A stretch of DNA of 64,000 bases from Hormoscilla sp. GUM202 (GTDB lineage: Bacteria > Cyanobacteriota > Cyanobacteriia > Cyanobacteriales > Desertifilaceae): contig RFFC02000006.1 of the NCBI GenBank assembly GCA_005518205.2, positions 62,001 through 126,000 of the forward strand, read 5' to 3'. The stretch's first letter is position 1. Every line of letters begins with the position of its first letter. This document shows positions 25,598 through 34,282 of this stretch, piece after piece. The translations under genes and the position numbers were made by a program. The notes under the pieces were generated by a model that was given only the letters and a program-made list of their open reading frames with translations, made no database searches and was not told the origin of the DNA.

Positions 25598-26656
25598 TTA
25601 CAGAGCATTACCGCGAGGCAGAACTTCCTCAGGGAATTGGAAGAACTGATGAGGCTGGTCAGCCGGAGCCATCCAAGCCCGCAAGCCTTCGTTGAGGAGG
25701 ATGTTCTTGGTGTAGAAGGTTTCAAACTCTGGGTCTTCAGCAGCCCGCAACTCTTGGGATACGAAGTCGTAAGCCCGCAGGTTTAACGCTAATCCCACAA
25801 CGCCCACAGCGCTCATCCACAAACCTGTGACTGGCACAAACAACATGAAGAAGTGCAGCCACCGCTTGTTGGAGAAGGCGATGCCGAAGATTTGGGACCA
25901 GAAGCGGTTAGCCGTCACCATACTGTAGGTTTCTTCCGCTTGGGTGGGGTTGAAGGCTCGGAAAGTGTTGGCTTGCTCGGAGTCTTCAAATAGAGTGTTC
26001 TCAACGGTAGCTCCGTGGATGGCACAGAGTAAAGCTCCGCCTAGAACACCGGCCACTCCCATCATGTGGAAGGGGTTCAAAGTCCAGTTGTGGAAGCCTT
26101 GCAAGAATAGGATGAACCGGAAGATGCCAGCGACTCCGAAGCTGGGGGCAAAGAACCAGCCGCTTTGACCCAAGGGGTACATCAGGAAGACGCTGACGAA
26201 GACCGCGATCGGGGCCGAAAAGGCGATCGCATTGTAAGGACGGATGCCGACGACGCGGGAAATTTCAAATTGGCGCAGCATGAAGCCGATCAGTGAGAAT
26301 GCTCCGTGCAGGGCGACAAATGTCCACAAACCACCCAGTTGGCACCAGCGGGCGAAGTCCCCGCTTGCTTCTGGACCCCAGAGGAACAGCAGGGAATGTC
26401 CCAGACTGTTGGGGGGGGTTGAAACAGCCACCGTCAGGAAGTTGCAGCCTTCCAGGTAGGAGCTAGCCAACCCGTGGGTGTACCAGCTAGTGACGAAAGT
26501 GGTGCCAGTCAGCCAGCCACCGAGCGACAGGAAAGCGCAGGGGAACAATAATATTCCCGACCAACCGATGAATACAAACCGATCGCGCTTGAGCCAGTCA
26601 TCGAGGACATCAAACCATCCTCTTTCGCTGGTCGCGCTTCCTACTAATGTTGTCAC
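25598..26656 (-). CDS. psbD: Photosystem II D2 protein, stand-alone copy
   Basis: D2, not D1: the C-terminus ends [12 protein letters not shown]. Using GTG 26656 as start gives exactly 352 residues and canonical numbering: H117 (peripheral chlorophyll), Y160 (TyrD), H189, H197 (special-pair chlorophyll), H214 and H268 (non-haem iron), W253 (plastoquinone QA). All are present. GGAG lies 9 bases before this GTG; the TTG at 26671 gives a 5-residue extension and is less likely. In most genomes one psbD overlaps psbC; this copy is monocistronic with its own terminator, as for psbD2 copies that respond to high light. Mild differences such as GQSGWFF and STPPNSLGH distinguish it from common D2. Confidence 0.95.
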   Translation of the reverse strand: MTTLVGSATSERGWFDVLDDWLKRDRFVFIGWSGILLFPCAFLSLGGWLTGTTFVTSWYTHGLASSYLEGCNFLTVAVSTPPNSLGHSLLFLWGPEASGDFARWCQLGGLWTFVALHGAFSLIGFMLRQFEISRVVGIRPYNAIAFSAPIAVFVSVFLMYPLGQSGWFFAPSFGVAGIFRFILFLQGFHNWTLNPFHMMGVAGVLGGALLCAIHGATVENTLFEDSEQANTFRAFNPTQAEETYSMVTANRFWSQIFGIAFSNKRWLHFFMLFVPVTGLWMSAVGVVGLALNLRAYDFVSQELRAAEDPEFETFYTKNILLNEGLRAWMAPADQPHQFFQFPEEVLPRGNAL

Positions 26657-26860
26657 GACGCTTTTCTCCAAATTGGTATGATTACAGTAGTGCTGCGTTT
26701 AACTCTCACAAATCTAACAACTAGATATGTGCAAGTATAACATCCGCATCTTTCGACACAGAAGGCCGCAGCCAGCGCCGTCGTGGCTAGACGCCAGCGA
26801 GCGCTTATATTTAGCAGCCAGGGCTAGCCTACGGTGCTGCTAATTTCAAGCTTACTAGAC
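26657..26860 (-). promoter_or_regulatory. psbD leader and probable promoter
   Basis: The region upstream of psbD holds a ribosome site (GGAG, 26666-26669) and a conserved block with TTATACT on the minus strand near 26738-26744 that could be a -10 element. The same block is preserved in the relic leader at 25188-25360, which supports function. The remaining spacer to 27097 is non-coding, with a poly-A/T run near 27000. Confidence 0.5.
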
Positions 26861-27097
26861 AAGCTTGCACAAATCCCCTACCAGTTCTCGAGCCTGCTTT
26901 TCCTTAGCAGAAAACGAGTCTGACTGTGAGGAAAGTTTACTTTTCTTTACTATACACTCATTATAGAGAGAATTTTAAAGATTTCCCATCCCCCCAAAAA
27001 TTTTTTTTTCGCCATTACACCGGCAGCAAGGGGATAGATCCAGCAGAGGGTTATGAGATACTAGGAGATATTGTATCTGTGACATGATTGACCGCTT

Positions 27098-27382
27098 ATG
27101 TACGTGATCGACGTGACCTTGAAGCAAAATCCCTTGTCCCTATCGGTGGAGCGCAAGTCGGTGGAAGAGGCGGAAGCCTTGTATAAGCAGATTCTGGAGG
27201 CATTGCGTTCCGGCAGCAATGAGATCCTGGAGTTGACCTGCGACCGGCAGACAAATAAGAAAATCGGCATCCTTGTCAGTGAGATATCAGCGGTGCAGAT
27301 GGCGGAGAAATCCAGCACTGCCGCCGGTTCTGGCAGACCACCTGGTTTCTTTGCTGTCACAGATCTGGCTAATGAAGAGTAG
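27098..27382 (+). CDS. UPF0367 family protein
   Basis: 94 residues start MYVIDVTLKQNPLSLSVERK and contain ILELTCDRQTNKKIGILVSE and ISAVQMAEKS, diagnostic of the cyanobacterial/plastid UPF0367 family. The biochemical role is unknown. The last 11 bases overlap the next gene's start, so the two are translationally linked. The C-terminal GSGRPPGFFAVTDLANEE is longer than usual. Confidence 0.9.
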   Translation: MYVIDVTLKQNPLSLSVERKSVEEAEALYKQILEALRSGSNEILELTCDRQTNKKIGILVSEISAVQMAEKSSTAAGSGRPPGFFAVTDLANEE

Positions 27383-28061
27383 CGCCGGTTCCTGGAGAGC
27401 AGATCCTGCCATTCGGGTGCAGGATTTAGGCTTCAGTTGGCAATCGGGAGTTCCAGTCTTAAATAATTGTTCTCTGGATGTGCCCAAGGGCAGTTTCTGG
27501 ATGCTCTTGGGGATAAATGGCAGTGGGAAATCGACTTTACTCAGATTGGTGGCCGGACTGTTGCATCCCCAATCCGGTCAAGTTCAGGTCTCAAAACCGG
27601 TGGGGTTTGTGTTCCAAAACCCGGACCACCAGCTGGTGATGCCCACCGTGGGAGCAGATGTGGCTTTTGGCCTAGTGGCGGAAAATCTATCACCGGAGGT
27701 GACCAGACAGCGGGTGGCAGAGGCGCTCAATGCCGTTAATTTACTCCACTTGCAACGACGCCCGATTTACGCCCTCAGTGGCGGTCAAAAGCAACGGGTG
27801 GCGATCGCTGGTGCGATCGCCCGCCATTGTGAAGTGTTGCTCTTAGATGAACCGACGGCCCTACTGGATCCGGACTCTCAGTTAGATCTAGTATCTCTTG
27901 TCCGAGAGTTGGTTAAAAGTCGCGGTCTGACTGCTCTGTGGGTAACCCACCGCGTCGAGGAACTGAATTATTGTGATGGTGCTTTCTTATTGGAGGCCGG
28001 TCAAGTTGTAGATTTTGGCTCACCAGAACGATTGCGACGGCGCTTGCTCATTGAACAGTAA
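27372..28061 (+). CDS. ABC transporter ATP-binding protein (EcfA/CbiO-like)
   Basis: 229 residues from ATG 27372, which overlaps the end of the UPF0367 gene; the longer frame from 27273 just runs through that gene. Walker A is LGINGSGKSTLLRL, the Q-loop FVFQNPDHQLVMPTVGADVAFG, the signature ALSGGQKQRVAIA, Walker B EVLLLDEPTALLD and the H-loop VTHRVEEL. The Q-loop with NPDHQ is typical of energy-coupling-factor ATPases for cobalt or vitamin uptake. No permease is adjacent, as is usual for cyanobacterial orphan homologues. Confidence 0.9.
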   Translation: MKSSAGSWRADPAIRVQDLGFSWQSGVPVLNNCSLDVPKGSFWMLLGINGSGKSTLLRLVAGLLHPQSGQVQVSKPVGFVFQNPDHQLVMPTVGADVAFGLVAENLSPEVTRQRVAEALNAVNLLHLQRRPIYALSGGQKQRVAIAGAIARHCEVLLLDEPTALLDPDSQLDLVSLVRELVKSRGLTALWVTHRVEELNYCDGAFLLEAGQVVDFGSPERLRRRLLIEQ

Positions 28062-28098
28062 ACAGTTATCAGTGACCCAGGTACCGGGACCACCAGTG

Positions 28099-28290
28099 AA
28101 ACCCGGTTTCTAGTCCCTGGTGTAGGCGCGATCGTCCCCTTGTGGCAAGAAACCGGGTTTCTACGATCGCCTAGCAGTCTTTACCCAAGGTTCAAATAAG
28201 AAACCTGGTTTCTGGTTCCTGGGATGGGCGCGATCGTCCCCTTGTGGTAAGAAACCGGGTTTCCCGAGATCTAAGAGTCTTTACCCAAGA
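28099..28290. repeat. Two ~91-bp direct repeats with AAACCGGGTTT palindromes
   Basis: Copies 28099-28189 and 28200-28290 share GCGCGATCGTCCCCTTGTGG, AAGAAACCGGGTTT and GTCTTTACCCAAG. They belong to the dispersed GAAACCxGGTTTC repeat family also seen at 51911-51953 and 59850-59907. The rest of 28062-28429 shows no gene. Confidence 0.8.
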
Positions 28291-28429
28291 AGGTGTCACG
28301 ATGTGATGCCAGTCACAATTGTTCGATTGCGCAGCCCGGCGCTAGCCGTGCCCAGCCATGGATACAGCTTGCCTTTCGTGGCGAGTCCGTCTCGATGGTC
28401 AACACCAGTGCCAGCAGGAGGCGATCGCT

Positions 28430-29450
28430 ATTAATAACTCAAGTTGCTACCTATTTAAAAAAAAATAGATTACTCACTTGGATATTTTCGATATTTGTGT
28501 TTTTTTGTAGTCTATAATACAGAAAAATATTAATTTTCTGCTAGCGGTAGCCATCCCTGTTTAGAGGTTATAATGTACTAAAATAACAGTTGATTGCTTC
28601 CGACATAGATTATGGAAAATATGATTATAACAATTTTTGTTCTTTGTGATGAACTGCTCAAAGCACTCAATATCAAAGAAGATCCACAAGTAAAAATGAC
28701 TAATGCGGAGGTGATGACAGTAGGATTAGTTGCTGCTTATTTTTTTGGAGGGCATCATGATAGAGCTCGTCAATTTATGGCAGAACATAACTATATCAAA
28801 AATCTGTTAAGTAAAAGTAGGTTAAATCTTCGTTTACATAAGATTGATGAAACAACTTGGATGTGTTTATTTCAAGCAATGGCTCAAGTATTCAAAGAAT
28901 TGAATCCGGGTCAAGAATATATTATTGATAGTTTCCCGGTGCCCGTCTATGACAACATTAGGATCGATCGATGTAAAATTTATACCGAAGAAGAATATCG
29001 AGGATATATAGCCAGCTATTAACGCTATTTTTATGGATTGAGAGTTCATATGTTAGTCAACAAAACTGGTAAACCAATAGAATTTTATTTGGCTCCTGGT
29101 AGTTGTAATGACGCCAAAATTCTCCAATCTTTTTGCTTTTACTTGCCATCAGAATCGATAGTTTATGGAGATAAAATTTATAACAATTATCAATTAGAAG
29201 ATTTGCTAAAAGAGTCAATGAATATCATGTTCAAACCTTTGCGAAAAAAGAACTCAAAACGACGCTCCTTGGGTTCAATATATACAGAACGTAACTAGTA
29301 AACAAGTAGAAACGTGCTTTAGTCGATTAACTAATTTGTTTCCTAAATCAATTCATGCTGTTACATCCAAAGGGTTTGAATTAAAATTAATTCTCTTTAT
29401 CATAGCTTTTTGTGTTCAATTTTTATAGGTAGCAACTTAAGTTATTAATA
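28430..29450 (+). mobile_element. IS982-family insertion sequence, decayed
   Basis: Terminal inverted repeats of about 25 bp with a single mismatch: ATTAATAACTCAAGTTGCTA plus CCTAT at 28430-28454 and its complement at 29425-29450. Length is about 1.0 kb with one broken transposase. The left flank is AGGCGATCGCT and the right flank is a 22-bp repeat array, with no clear target duplication, so one flank may have been rearranged. Confidence 0.85.
28612..29428 (+). pseudogene. IS982 transposase, stop codon and frameshift
   Basis: Frame one (28612-29022) has the IS982 N-terminus and ends EYRGYIASY then TAA at 29020-29022. It continues in frame as RYFYGLRVHMLVNKTGKP and SIVYGDKIYNN. Near 29260 a frameshift occurs, after which DAPWVQYIQNVTSKQVETC and LKLILFIIAFCVQFL finish at 29426-29428. 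The first catalytic Asp is in YIIDSFPVPV. At least two lesions make it inactive. Confidence 0.85.
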
Positions 29451-29600
29451 AGGTTACAGACTGCGAGCAATAAGGTTACAGACTGCGAGCAATAAGGTTA
29501 CAGACTGCGAGCAATAAGGTTACAGACTGCGAGCAATAAGGTTACAGACTGCGAGCAATAAGGTTACAGACTGCGAGCAATAAGGTTACAGACTGCGAGC
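29447..29600. repeat. Seven perfect 22-bp tandem repeats
   Basis: Exactly seven copies of AATAAGGTTACAGACTGCGA plus GC fill 29447-29600, overlapping the right tip of the IS982 element by four bases. There are no spacers, so this is not a CRISPR array. It separates the IS from the broken end of the RTX cassette array. Confidence 0.95.
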
Positions 29601-29671
29601 ACCTCCCAGAGTGCGATCGCCTCGCAGCATTAAGAAACCCGGTTAAGAGCGCTCGGTCGCCTGTGTTGCGA

Positions 29672-30042
29672 GCGATAATATCGGTCGTCCTTCCTAGGGT
29701 GAAGTCTTCAATGACGTTCAAACCTGAATGTCCAATGACGAAAGTGTCTTGTCCAGAGCCACCGAAGAGAAGGTCATCCCCTTCCTCACCCACAAGTAGG
29801 TCATCTCCAGAGTCACCTAACAACCGGTCATTACCGTCTCCACCCAAGAGACTGTCATTTCCCCCAAAACCTTTCAAGATGTCGTTTCCTCCATCCCCGG
29901 CGATCCAATCGTGGCCCAGATTCAGATTCACAGGGTAGTCAGGTCCTTGAGTCCGGGAAACCTTATCACTCCTGGTGATGGCATCATCTTCATTGCCCCC
30001 AATGATTACCGTGCCATCTATTCCTGCCACCTTCGCCACCAA
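29672..30042 (-). pseudogene. Orphan RTX tail 5, 3'-truncated
   Basis: The frame begins like its siblings ([19 protein letters not shown]) and contains the GGNDxLxGG repeats, but after [15 protein letters not shown] it runs into unrelated sequence at about 29680 and reads on to 29542 through the 22-bp repeats. The C-terminal ~65 residues of the tail are lost. This marks the broken edge of the cassette array. Confidence 0.85.
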
Positions 30043-30143
30043 CAGAGTGGCTTTGATAATGCCCCGATAACCACCAGTCCCACCAAGCCCACCCTACTAA
30101 AGATTTTTATTTCACTGTCTAGGTATGTGGTAACTGATAACTG

Positions 30144-30599
30144 CTAACTGTTTCCGCTCCTTTTCGCTATGAAGGCAATGTAAATAGCAAAGGCTATAAG
30201 TACTCCGTGGTAGGCAAGTCTAGCAATAATCAAGGGAATATCTGAATCGCACCCTGTTTTCGAAAGAAAACCATATTGTCCTGGTTTTCCTGCCAAAATC
30301 GTCTCATAGAAGTAACCTCCTCTGCCACCACTCGTGGAGCCTCCCACATTAAACAGTATGGCAAAAATCAAAGTAATCACAATCAACTTTAGATAAGTCC
30401 AAAGTAATTCCATGGGTATGTAGGCTCCGACTCTGAAAAAGCAGCCAACTATAGGAATCAAGGGAGGGACTACGAACAGAGGAGCGCTAAATATATGAGA
30501 TAAAGCAGGCCATCCTTCAGTTGTGATCAACAAGAGAACCCAGCTACCAGCAGAGTAGATCGGCAACAGAAAACCAATCAGCAACAAATTGACCTGCAT
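30144..30599 (-). CDS. Small multi-span membrane protein, cassette 5
   Basis: 151 residues from ATG 30599 (AAGGAG about 7 bases upstream; the longer frame to 30659 reads spacer). Four hydrophobic segments: residues ~3-25 (LLLIGFLLPIYSAGSWVLLL), ~37-55, ~66-88 (TYLKLIVITLIFAILFNVG) and ~125-145 (GVLIAFAIYIAFIAKRS). The loop between spans 3 and 4 (GRGGYFYETILAGKPGQYGF) is the variable part and belongs to the GYYYQTIL class shared with cassette 3. No known family; an immunity-protein role is a hypothesis from context. Confidence 0.75.
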   Translation of the reverse strand: MQVNLLLIGFLLPIYSAGSWVLLLITTEGWPALSHIFSAPLFVVPPLIPIVGCFFRVGAYIPMELLWTYLKLIVITLIFAILFNVGGSTSGGRGGYFYETILAGKPGQYGFLSKTGCDSDIPLIIARLAYHGVLIAFAIYIAFIAKRSGNS

Positions 30600-30669
30600 A
30601 TTTAACTCCTTATCTTTAATAAGAAGGGTAGGGAACCGGGAACCCCAGCCCCTATACAACCCTCTATAA

Positions 30670-31242
30670 CTAGCCCACTACAAAATCCATATCGGAGTAG
30701 GGTACAAAGAGATGGGATCCCAAGTCAGAAGAACTGATGTTTCTGACCAAGCCGAGAGAATCACTCCCAGAGCTGATAAGAGTACCCCTGTTATTCACCG
30801 TTCCTCCTCGGAATTGATAGGAACTGACATCGGTGAAGGAAAGTTGGGAGTAGGTGAGACCTTCGGTGAGAGCAATCAGATCGGTCGTCCTTCCTAGGGT
30901 GAAGTCTTCAATGACGTTCAAACCTGAATGCCCAATGACGAAAGTGTCTTTTCCAGGGCCACCGAAGAGAAGGTCATCCCCTTCCTCACCCGCAAGCAGG
31001 TCATCTCCATGGTTGCCTAACAACCGGTCATTATCGTCTCCACCCAAGAGACTGTCATTTCCCCCAAAACCTTTCAAGGTGTCGTTTCCTCCATCCCCGG
31101 CGATCCAATCGTTGCCCACATTCAGATTCACAGGGTAGTCAGGTCCTTGAGTCAGGGAAACCTTATTACTCCTGGTGATGACATCATCTTCATTACCCCC
31201 AATGATTACTGTGCCATCTATTCCTGCCACCTTCGCCACCAA
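30670..31242 (-). CDS. Orphan RTX tail 4
   Basis: About 190 codons matching the last 190 residues of the lipase at 35495-38272. It contains RTX nonapeptides ([27 protein letters not shown]) that bind Ca2+ outside the cell and a C-terminal ~75-residue segment like the type I secretion signal region. No ATG start exists: the frame opens after a TAG with only TTG/GTG candidates (TTG 31242) and no ribosome site. Whether it is translated alone, is a recombination donor, or is just a duplicated 3' end is unknown. It ends SDLGSHLFVPYSDMDFVVG. Confidence 0.6.
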   Translation of the reverse strand: MVAKVAGIDGTVIIGGNEDDVITRSNKVSLTQGPDYPVNLNVGNDWIAGDGGNDTLKGFGGNDSLLGGDDNDRLLGNHGDDLLAGEEGDDLLFGGPGKDTFVIGHSGLNVIEDFTLGRTTDLIALTEGLTYSQLSFTDVSSYQFRGGTVNNRGTLISSGSDSLGLVRNISSSDLGSHLFVPYSDMDFVVG

Positions 31243-31343
31243 CAGAGTGGCTTTGATAATGCCCCGATAACCACCAGCCCCACCAAGCCCACTCTACTAA
31301 AGATTTTTATTTCACTGTCAAGGTACGTGGTAACTGATAACTG

Positions 31344-31790
31344 CTAACTGTTTCCGCTCCTTTTCGCTATGAAGGCAATGTAAATAGCAAAGGCTATAAG
31401 TACTCCGTTGTAGGCAAGTCTAGTAATAATAAAGGGATAAGTTGAATCGGATACCTTGCCAGAGTAATCTCCTGATATTCTTCCCCAAATAGTCTGATAG
31501 AAGTAGTACGATGGGCTACTACTACCATCGTCTCCCACATTAAACAGTATGGCAACAATCAGAGTAATCACAATCAACTTTAGATAAGTCCAAAGTAATT
31601 CCATGGGTATGTAGGAAGAGGCTCTGAAAAAGCGGCCAACTATAGGAATCAAGGGAGGGACTAAGAAGAGAGGGGCGCTAAATACATGACCTAAAGCAGG
31701 CCATCCTTCAGTTGTGATGAACAAGAGAACCCAGCTACCAGCAGAGTAGATGAGCAATAGAAAAGCGATAAGTAATAAATTGACCTGCAT
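31344..31790 (-). CDS. Small multi-span membrane protein, cassette 4
   Basis: 148 residues from ATG 31790 with AAAGGAG upstream. Four predicted spans; conserved RFFRASSYIPMELLWTYLKL between spans 2 and 3 and the closing AYNGVLIAFAIYIAFIAKRS. The variable loop reads SSPSYYFYQTIWGRISGDYS, the YYFYQTIW class shared with cassettes 1 and 2. The frame is intact despite many substitutions relative to its siblings, which argues for selection. Confidence 0.75.
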   Translation of the reverse strand: MQVNLLLIAFLLLIYSAGSWVLLFITTEGWPALGHVFSAPLFLVPPLIPIVGRFFRASSYIPMELLWTYLKLIVITLIVAILFNVGDDGSSSPSYYFYQTIWGRISGDYSGKVSDSTYPFIITRLAYNGVLIAFAIYIAFIAKRSGNS

Positions 31791-31869
31791 ATTTAACTCC
31801 TTTCAATTTAGCTTTAATTAAGAAGGGTAGGGAACCGGGAACCCCAGCCCCTACACAACCCTCTATAAA

Positions 31870-32442
31870 CTAGACCACTACAAAATCCATGTCGGAGTAG
31901 GGGACAAAGAGATGGTCTTCCAGGTCAGAAGAACTGATGTTTCTGACCAAGCCGAGAGAATCACTCCCAGAGCTGATAAGAGTACCCCTGTTATTCACCG
32001 TTCCTCCTCGGAATTGATAGGAACTGACATCGGTGAAGGAAAGTTGGGAGTAGGTGAGACCTTCGGTGAGAGCAATCAGATCGGTCGTCCTTCCTAGGGT
32101 GAAGTCTTCAATGACGTTCAAACCTGAATGCCCAATGACGAAAGTGTCTTTTCCAGGGCCACCGAAGAGAAGGTCATCCCCTTCCTCACCCGCAAGCAGG
32201 TCATCTCCATGGTTGCCTAACAACCGGTCATTATCGTCTCCACCCAAGAGACTGTCATTTCCCCCAAAGCCTTTCAAGGTGTCGTTTCCTCCATCCCCGG
32301 CGATCCAATCGTTGCCCAGATTCAGATTCACAGGGTAGTCTGGTCCTTGAGTCAGGGAAACCTTATCACTCCTGGTGATGGCATCATCTTCATTGCCCCC
32401 AATGATTACCGTGCCATCTATACCTGCCACCTGAGCCACCAA
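31870..32442 (-). CDS. Orphan RTX tail 3
   Basis: 190 codons, nearly identical to the lipase tail in the [20 protein letters not shown] variant. Upstream it keeps the lipase-like lead [19 protein letters not shown] that the 30670 and 33091 copies have lost in part, so duplication breakpoints differ slightly between units. No ATG start (TTG or GTG only). Ends LFVPYSDMDFVVV. Confidence 0.6.
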   Translation of the reverse strand: MVAQVAGIDGTVIIGGNEDDAITRSDKVSLTQGPDYPVNLNLGNDWIAGDGGNDTLKGFGGNDSLLGGDDNDRLLGNHGDDLLAGEEGDDLLFGGPGKDTFVIGHSGLNVIEDFTLGRTTDLIALTEGLTYSQLSFTDVSSYQFRGGTVNNRGTLISSGSDSLGLVRNISSSDLEDHLFVPYSDMDFVVV

Positions 32443-32573
32443 CAGAATCGGTTCATTATCGGAGCGAGTGGCTTTGATAATGCCCCGATAACCACCAGCC
32501 TCACCAAGCCCACCCTACTAAAGATTTTTATTTCACTGTCTAGGTAAGTGGTAACTGATAACTGCTAACTGTT

Positions 32574-33020
32574 TCAGCTCCTTTTCGCTATGAAGGCTAT
32601 GTAAATAGCAAAGGCTATAAGTACTCCGTGGTAGGCAAGTCTAGCAATAATCAAGGGAGAATCATTTGAATTTGATATACTGCCAAGATTACCATATCTT
32701 CCAGGTTCTCCTTCCAAAATAGTCTGATAATAGTAGCCCCCACTGCCACCATCACCGTTGTCTCCCACATTAAATAGTATGGCAACAATCAAAGTAATCA
32801 CCATCAGCTTTAGGTAAGTCCAAAGTAATTCCATGGGGATGTAGGCTCCGGCTCTGAAAAAGCAGCCAACTATAGGAATCAAAGTAGGGACTACGAACAA
32901 AGGAGCGCTATATATTTGAACTAAAGCAGCCCATCCTTCAGATGTGAACAACAAGAGAACCCAGTTACCAGCAGAGTAGATTAGCAAGAGAAAAGCAATC
33001 AGTAACAAATTGACCTGCAT
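32574..33020 (-). CDS. Small multi-span membrane protein, cassette 3
   Basis: 148 residues from ATG 33020. Same four-span plan; the loop between spans 3 and 4 is GDGGSGGYYYQTILEGEPGR and YGNLGSISNSNDS, clearly different from cassettes 1, 2 and 4 but similar to cassette 5. The C-terminus ends AKRS without the SGNS extension seen in three siblings, through a point change to a stop. Confidence 0.75.
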   Translation of the reverse strand: MQVNLLLIAFLLLIYSAGNWVLLLFTSEGWAALVQIYSAPLFVVPTLIPIVGCFFRAGAYIPMELLWTYLKLMVITLIVAILFNVGDNGDGGSGGYYYQTILEGEPGRYGNLGSISNSNDSPLIIARLAYHGVLIAFAIYIAFIAKRS

Positions 33021-33090
33021 ATTAAACTCCTTATCTTTAATAAGAAGGGTAGGGAACCGGGAACCCCAGCCCCTACATAACCCTCTATAA

Positions 33091-33666
33091 CTAGACCACT
33101 ACAACCGAATCAATGTCGGAGTAGGAGACAAAGAGATGGGATTCCAGGTCAGAAGAACTAATATTTCTGACCAAGCCGAGAGAATCACTCCCAGAGCTGA
33201 TAAGTGTACCCCTGTTATTCACCGTCCCTCCTCGGAATTGATAGGAACTAACATCACTAAAGGAAAGTTGGGAGTAGGTGAGACCTTCGGTGAGAGCGAT
33301 CAGATCGGTCGTACTTCTTAAGCTGAAGTCTTCAATCACATTGAACCCTGGATCCCCAATGACGAAAGTGTCTTGTCCAGAGCCGCCGAAGAGAAGGTCA
33401 TCCCCTGACCCACCCACAAGCAGGTCATCTCCATGGTTGCCTAACAACCGGTCATTATCGTCTCCACCCAAGAGACTGTCATTTCCCCCAAAACCTTTCA
33501 AGATGTCGTTTCCTCCATCCCCGGCGATCCAATCGTTGCCCACATTCAGATTCACAGGGTAGTCAGGTCCTTGAGTCAGGGAAACCTTATTACTCCTGGT
33601 GATGACATCATCTTCATTACCCCCAATGATTACTGTGCCATCTATTCCTGCCACCTTCGCCACCAA
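33091..33666 (-). CDS. Orphan RTX tail 2
   Basis: 191 codons. It carries the alternative segment [20 protein letters not shown] and SLRSTTDLIAL, shared only with the tail at 34283, in place of [20 protein letters not shown]. The RTX repeats and terminal NISSSDLESHLFVSYSDID are kept. No ATG or ribosome site. The mosaic distribution of segments points to recombination among copies. Confidence 0.6.
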   Translation of the reverse strand: MVAKVAGIDGTVIIGGNEDDVITRSNKVSLTQGPDYPVNLNVGNDWIAGDGGNDILKGFGGNDSLLGGDDNDRLLGNHGDDLLVGGSGDDLLFGGSGQDTFVIGDPGFNVIEDFSLRSTTDLIALTEGLTYSQLSFSDVSSYQFRGGTVNNRGTLISSGSDSLGLVRNISSSDLESHLFVSYSDIDSVVVV

Positions 33667-33767
33667 CAGAGTGGCTTTGATAATGCCCCGATAACCACCA
33701 GCCCCACCAAGCCCACTCTACTAAAGATTTTTATTTCACTGTCAAGGTACGTGGTAACTGATAACTG

Positions 33768-34211
33768 CTAACTGTTTCCGCTCCTTTTCGCTATGAAGGC
33801 AATGTAAATAGTAAAGGCTATAAGTACTCCGTGGTAGGCAAGTCTAGTAATAATAAAGGTAATATCAGCATTGGATACCTTGCCAGAGTAATCTCCTGAT
33901 ATTCTTCCCCAAATAGTCTGATAGAAGTAGTACGATGGGCCACTACCTGAGTTTCCCACATTTAACAGTAGGGCAACAATCTGAGTAATCACCATCAACT
34001 TTAGATAAGTCCAAAGTGATTCCATGGGGATGTAAGCTCCGGCTCTGAAAAAGCGGCCAACTATAGGAATGAGTATAGTGACCACGAACAGAGGAACGCT
34101 ATATAGTTGACCGAAAATAGCCCATCCTCCAGATGTGATAATAAAGAGAACAAAACTACCGACAGAGTAAATGAGCAAGAGAAAAGCAATCAGTAATAGA
34201 TTGACCTGCAT
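33768..34211 (-). CDS. Small multi-span membrane protein, cassette 2
   Basis: 147 residues from ATG 34211 (AAAGGAG upstream). The first half is more divergent than in cassettes 3-5 (SVGSFVLFIITSGGWAIFGQ); the loop is GPSYYFYQTIWGRISGDYSG. Span 4 is conserved (GVLIAFTIYIAFIAKRS). Same hypothesised role as its siblings. Confidence 0.75.
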   Translation of the reverse strand: MQVNLLLIAFLLLIYSVGSFVLFIITSGGWAIFGQLYSVPLFVVTILIPIVGRFFRAGAYIPMESLWTYLKLMVITQIVALLLNVGNSGSGPSYYFYQTIWGRISGDYSGKVSNADITFIITRLAYHGVLIAFTIYIAFIAKRSGNS

Positions 34212-34282
34212 ATTAAACTCCTTTCAATTTAATAAGAAGGGTAGGGAACCGGGAACCCCAGCCCCTACACAACCCTATATAA

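Noticed and set aside
25598-26671. Reading the gene as psbA (D1)
   Set aside because: The C-terminus LPRGNAL, TyrD at 160 and overall sequence identify D2 (psbD); the TTG start at 26671 was rejected in favour of GTG 26656.
27061-27360. 99-codon minus-strand frame opposite the UPF0367 gene
   Set aside because: The plus-strand UPF0367 assignment is strong; the antisense frame has no family signal.
29447-29600. Possible CRISPR array (seven 22-bp repeats)
   Set aside because: The units are contiguous with no spacers and no cas genes are in the window.
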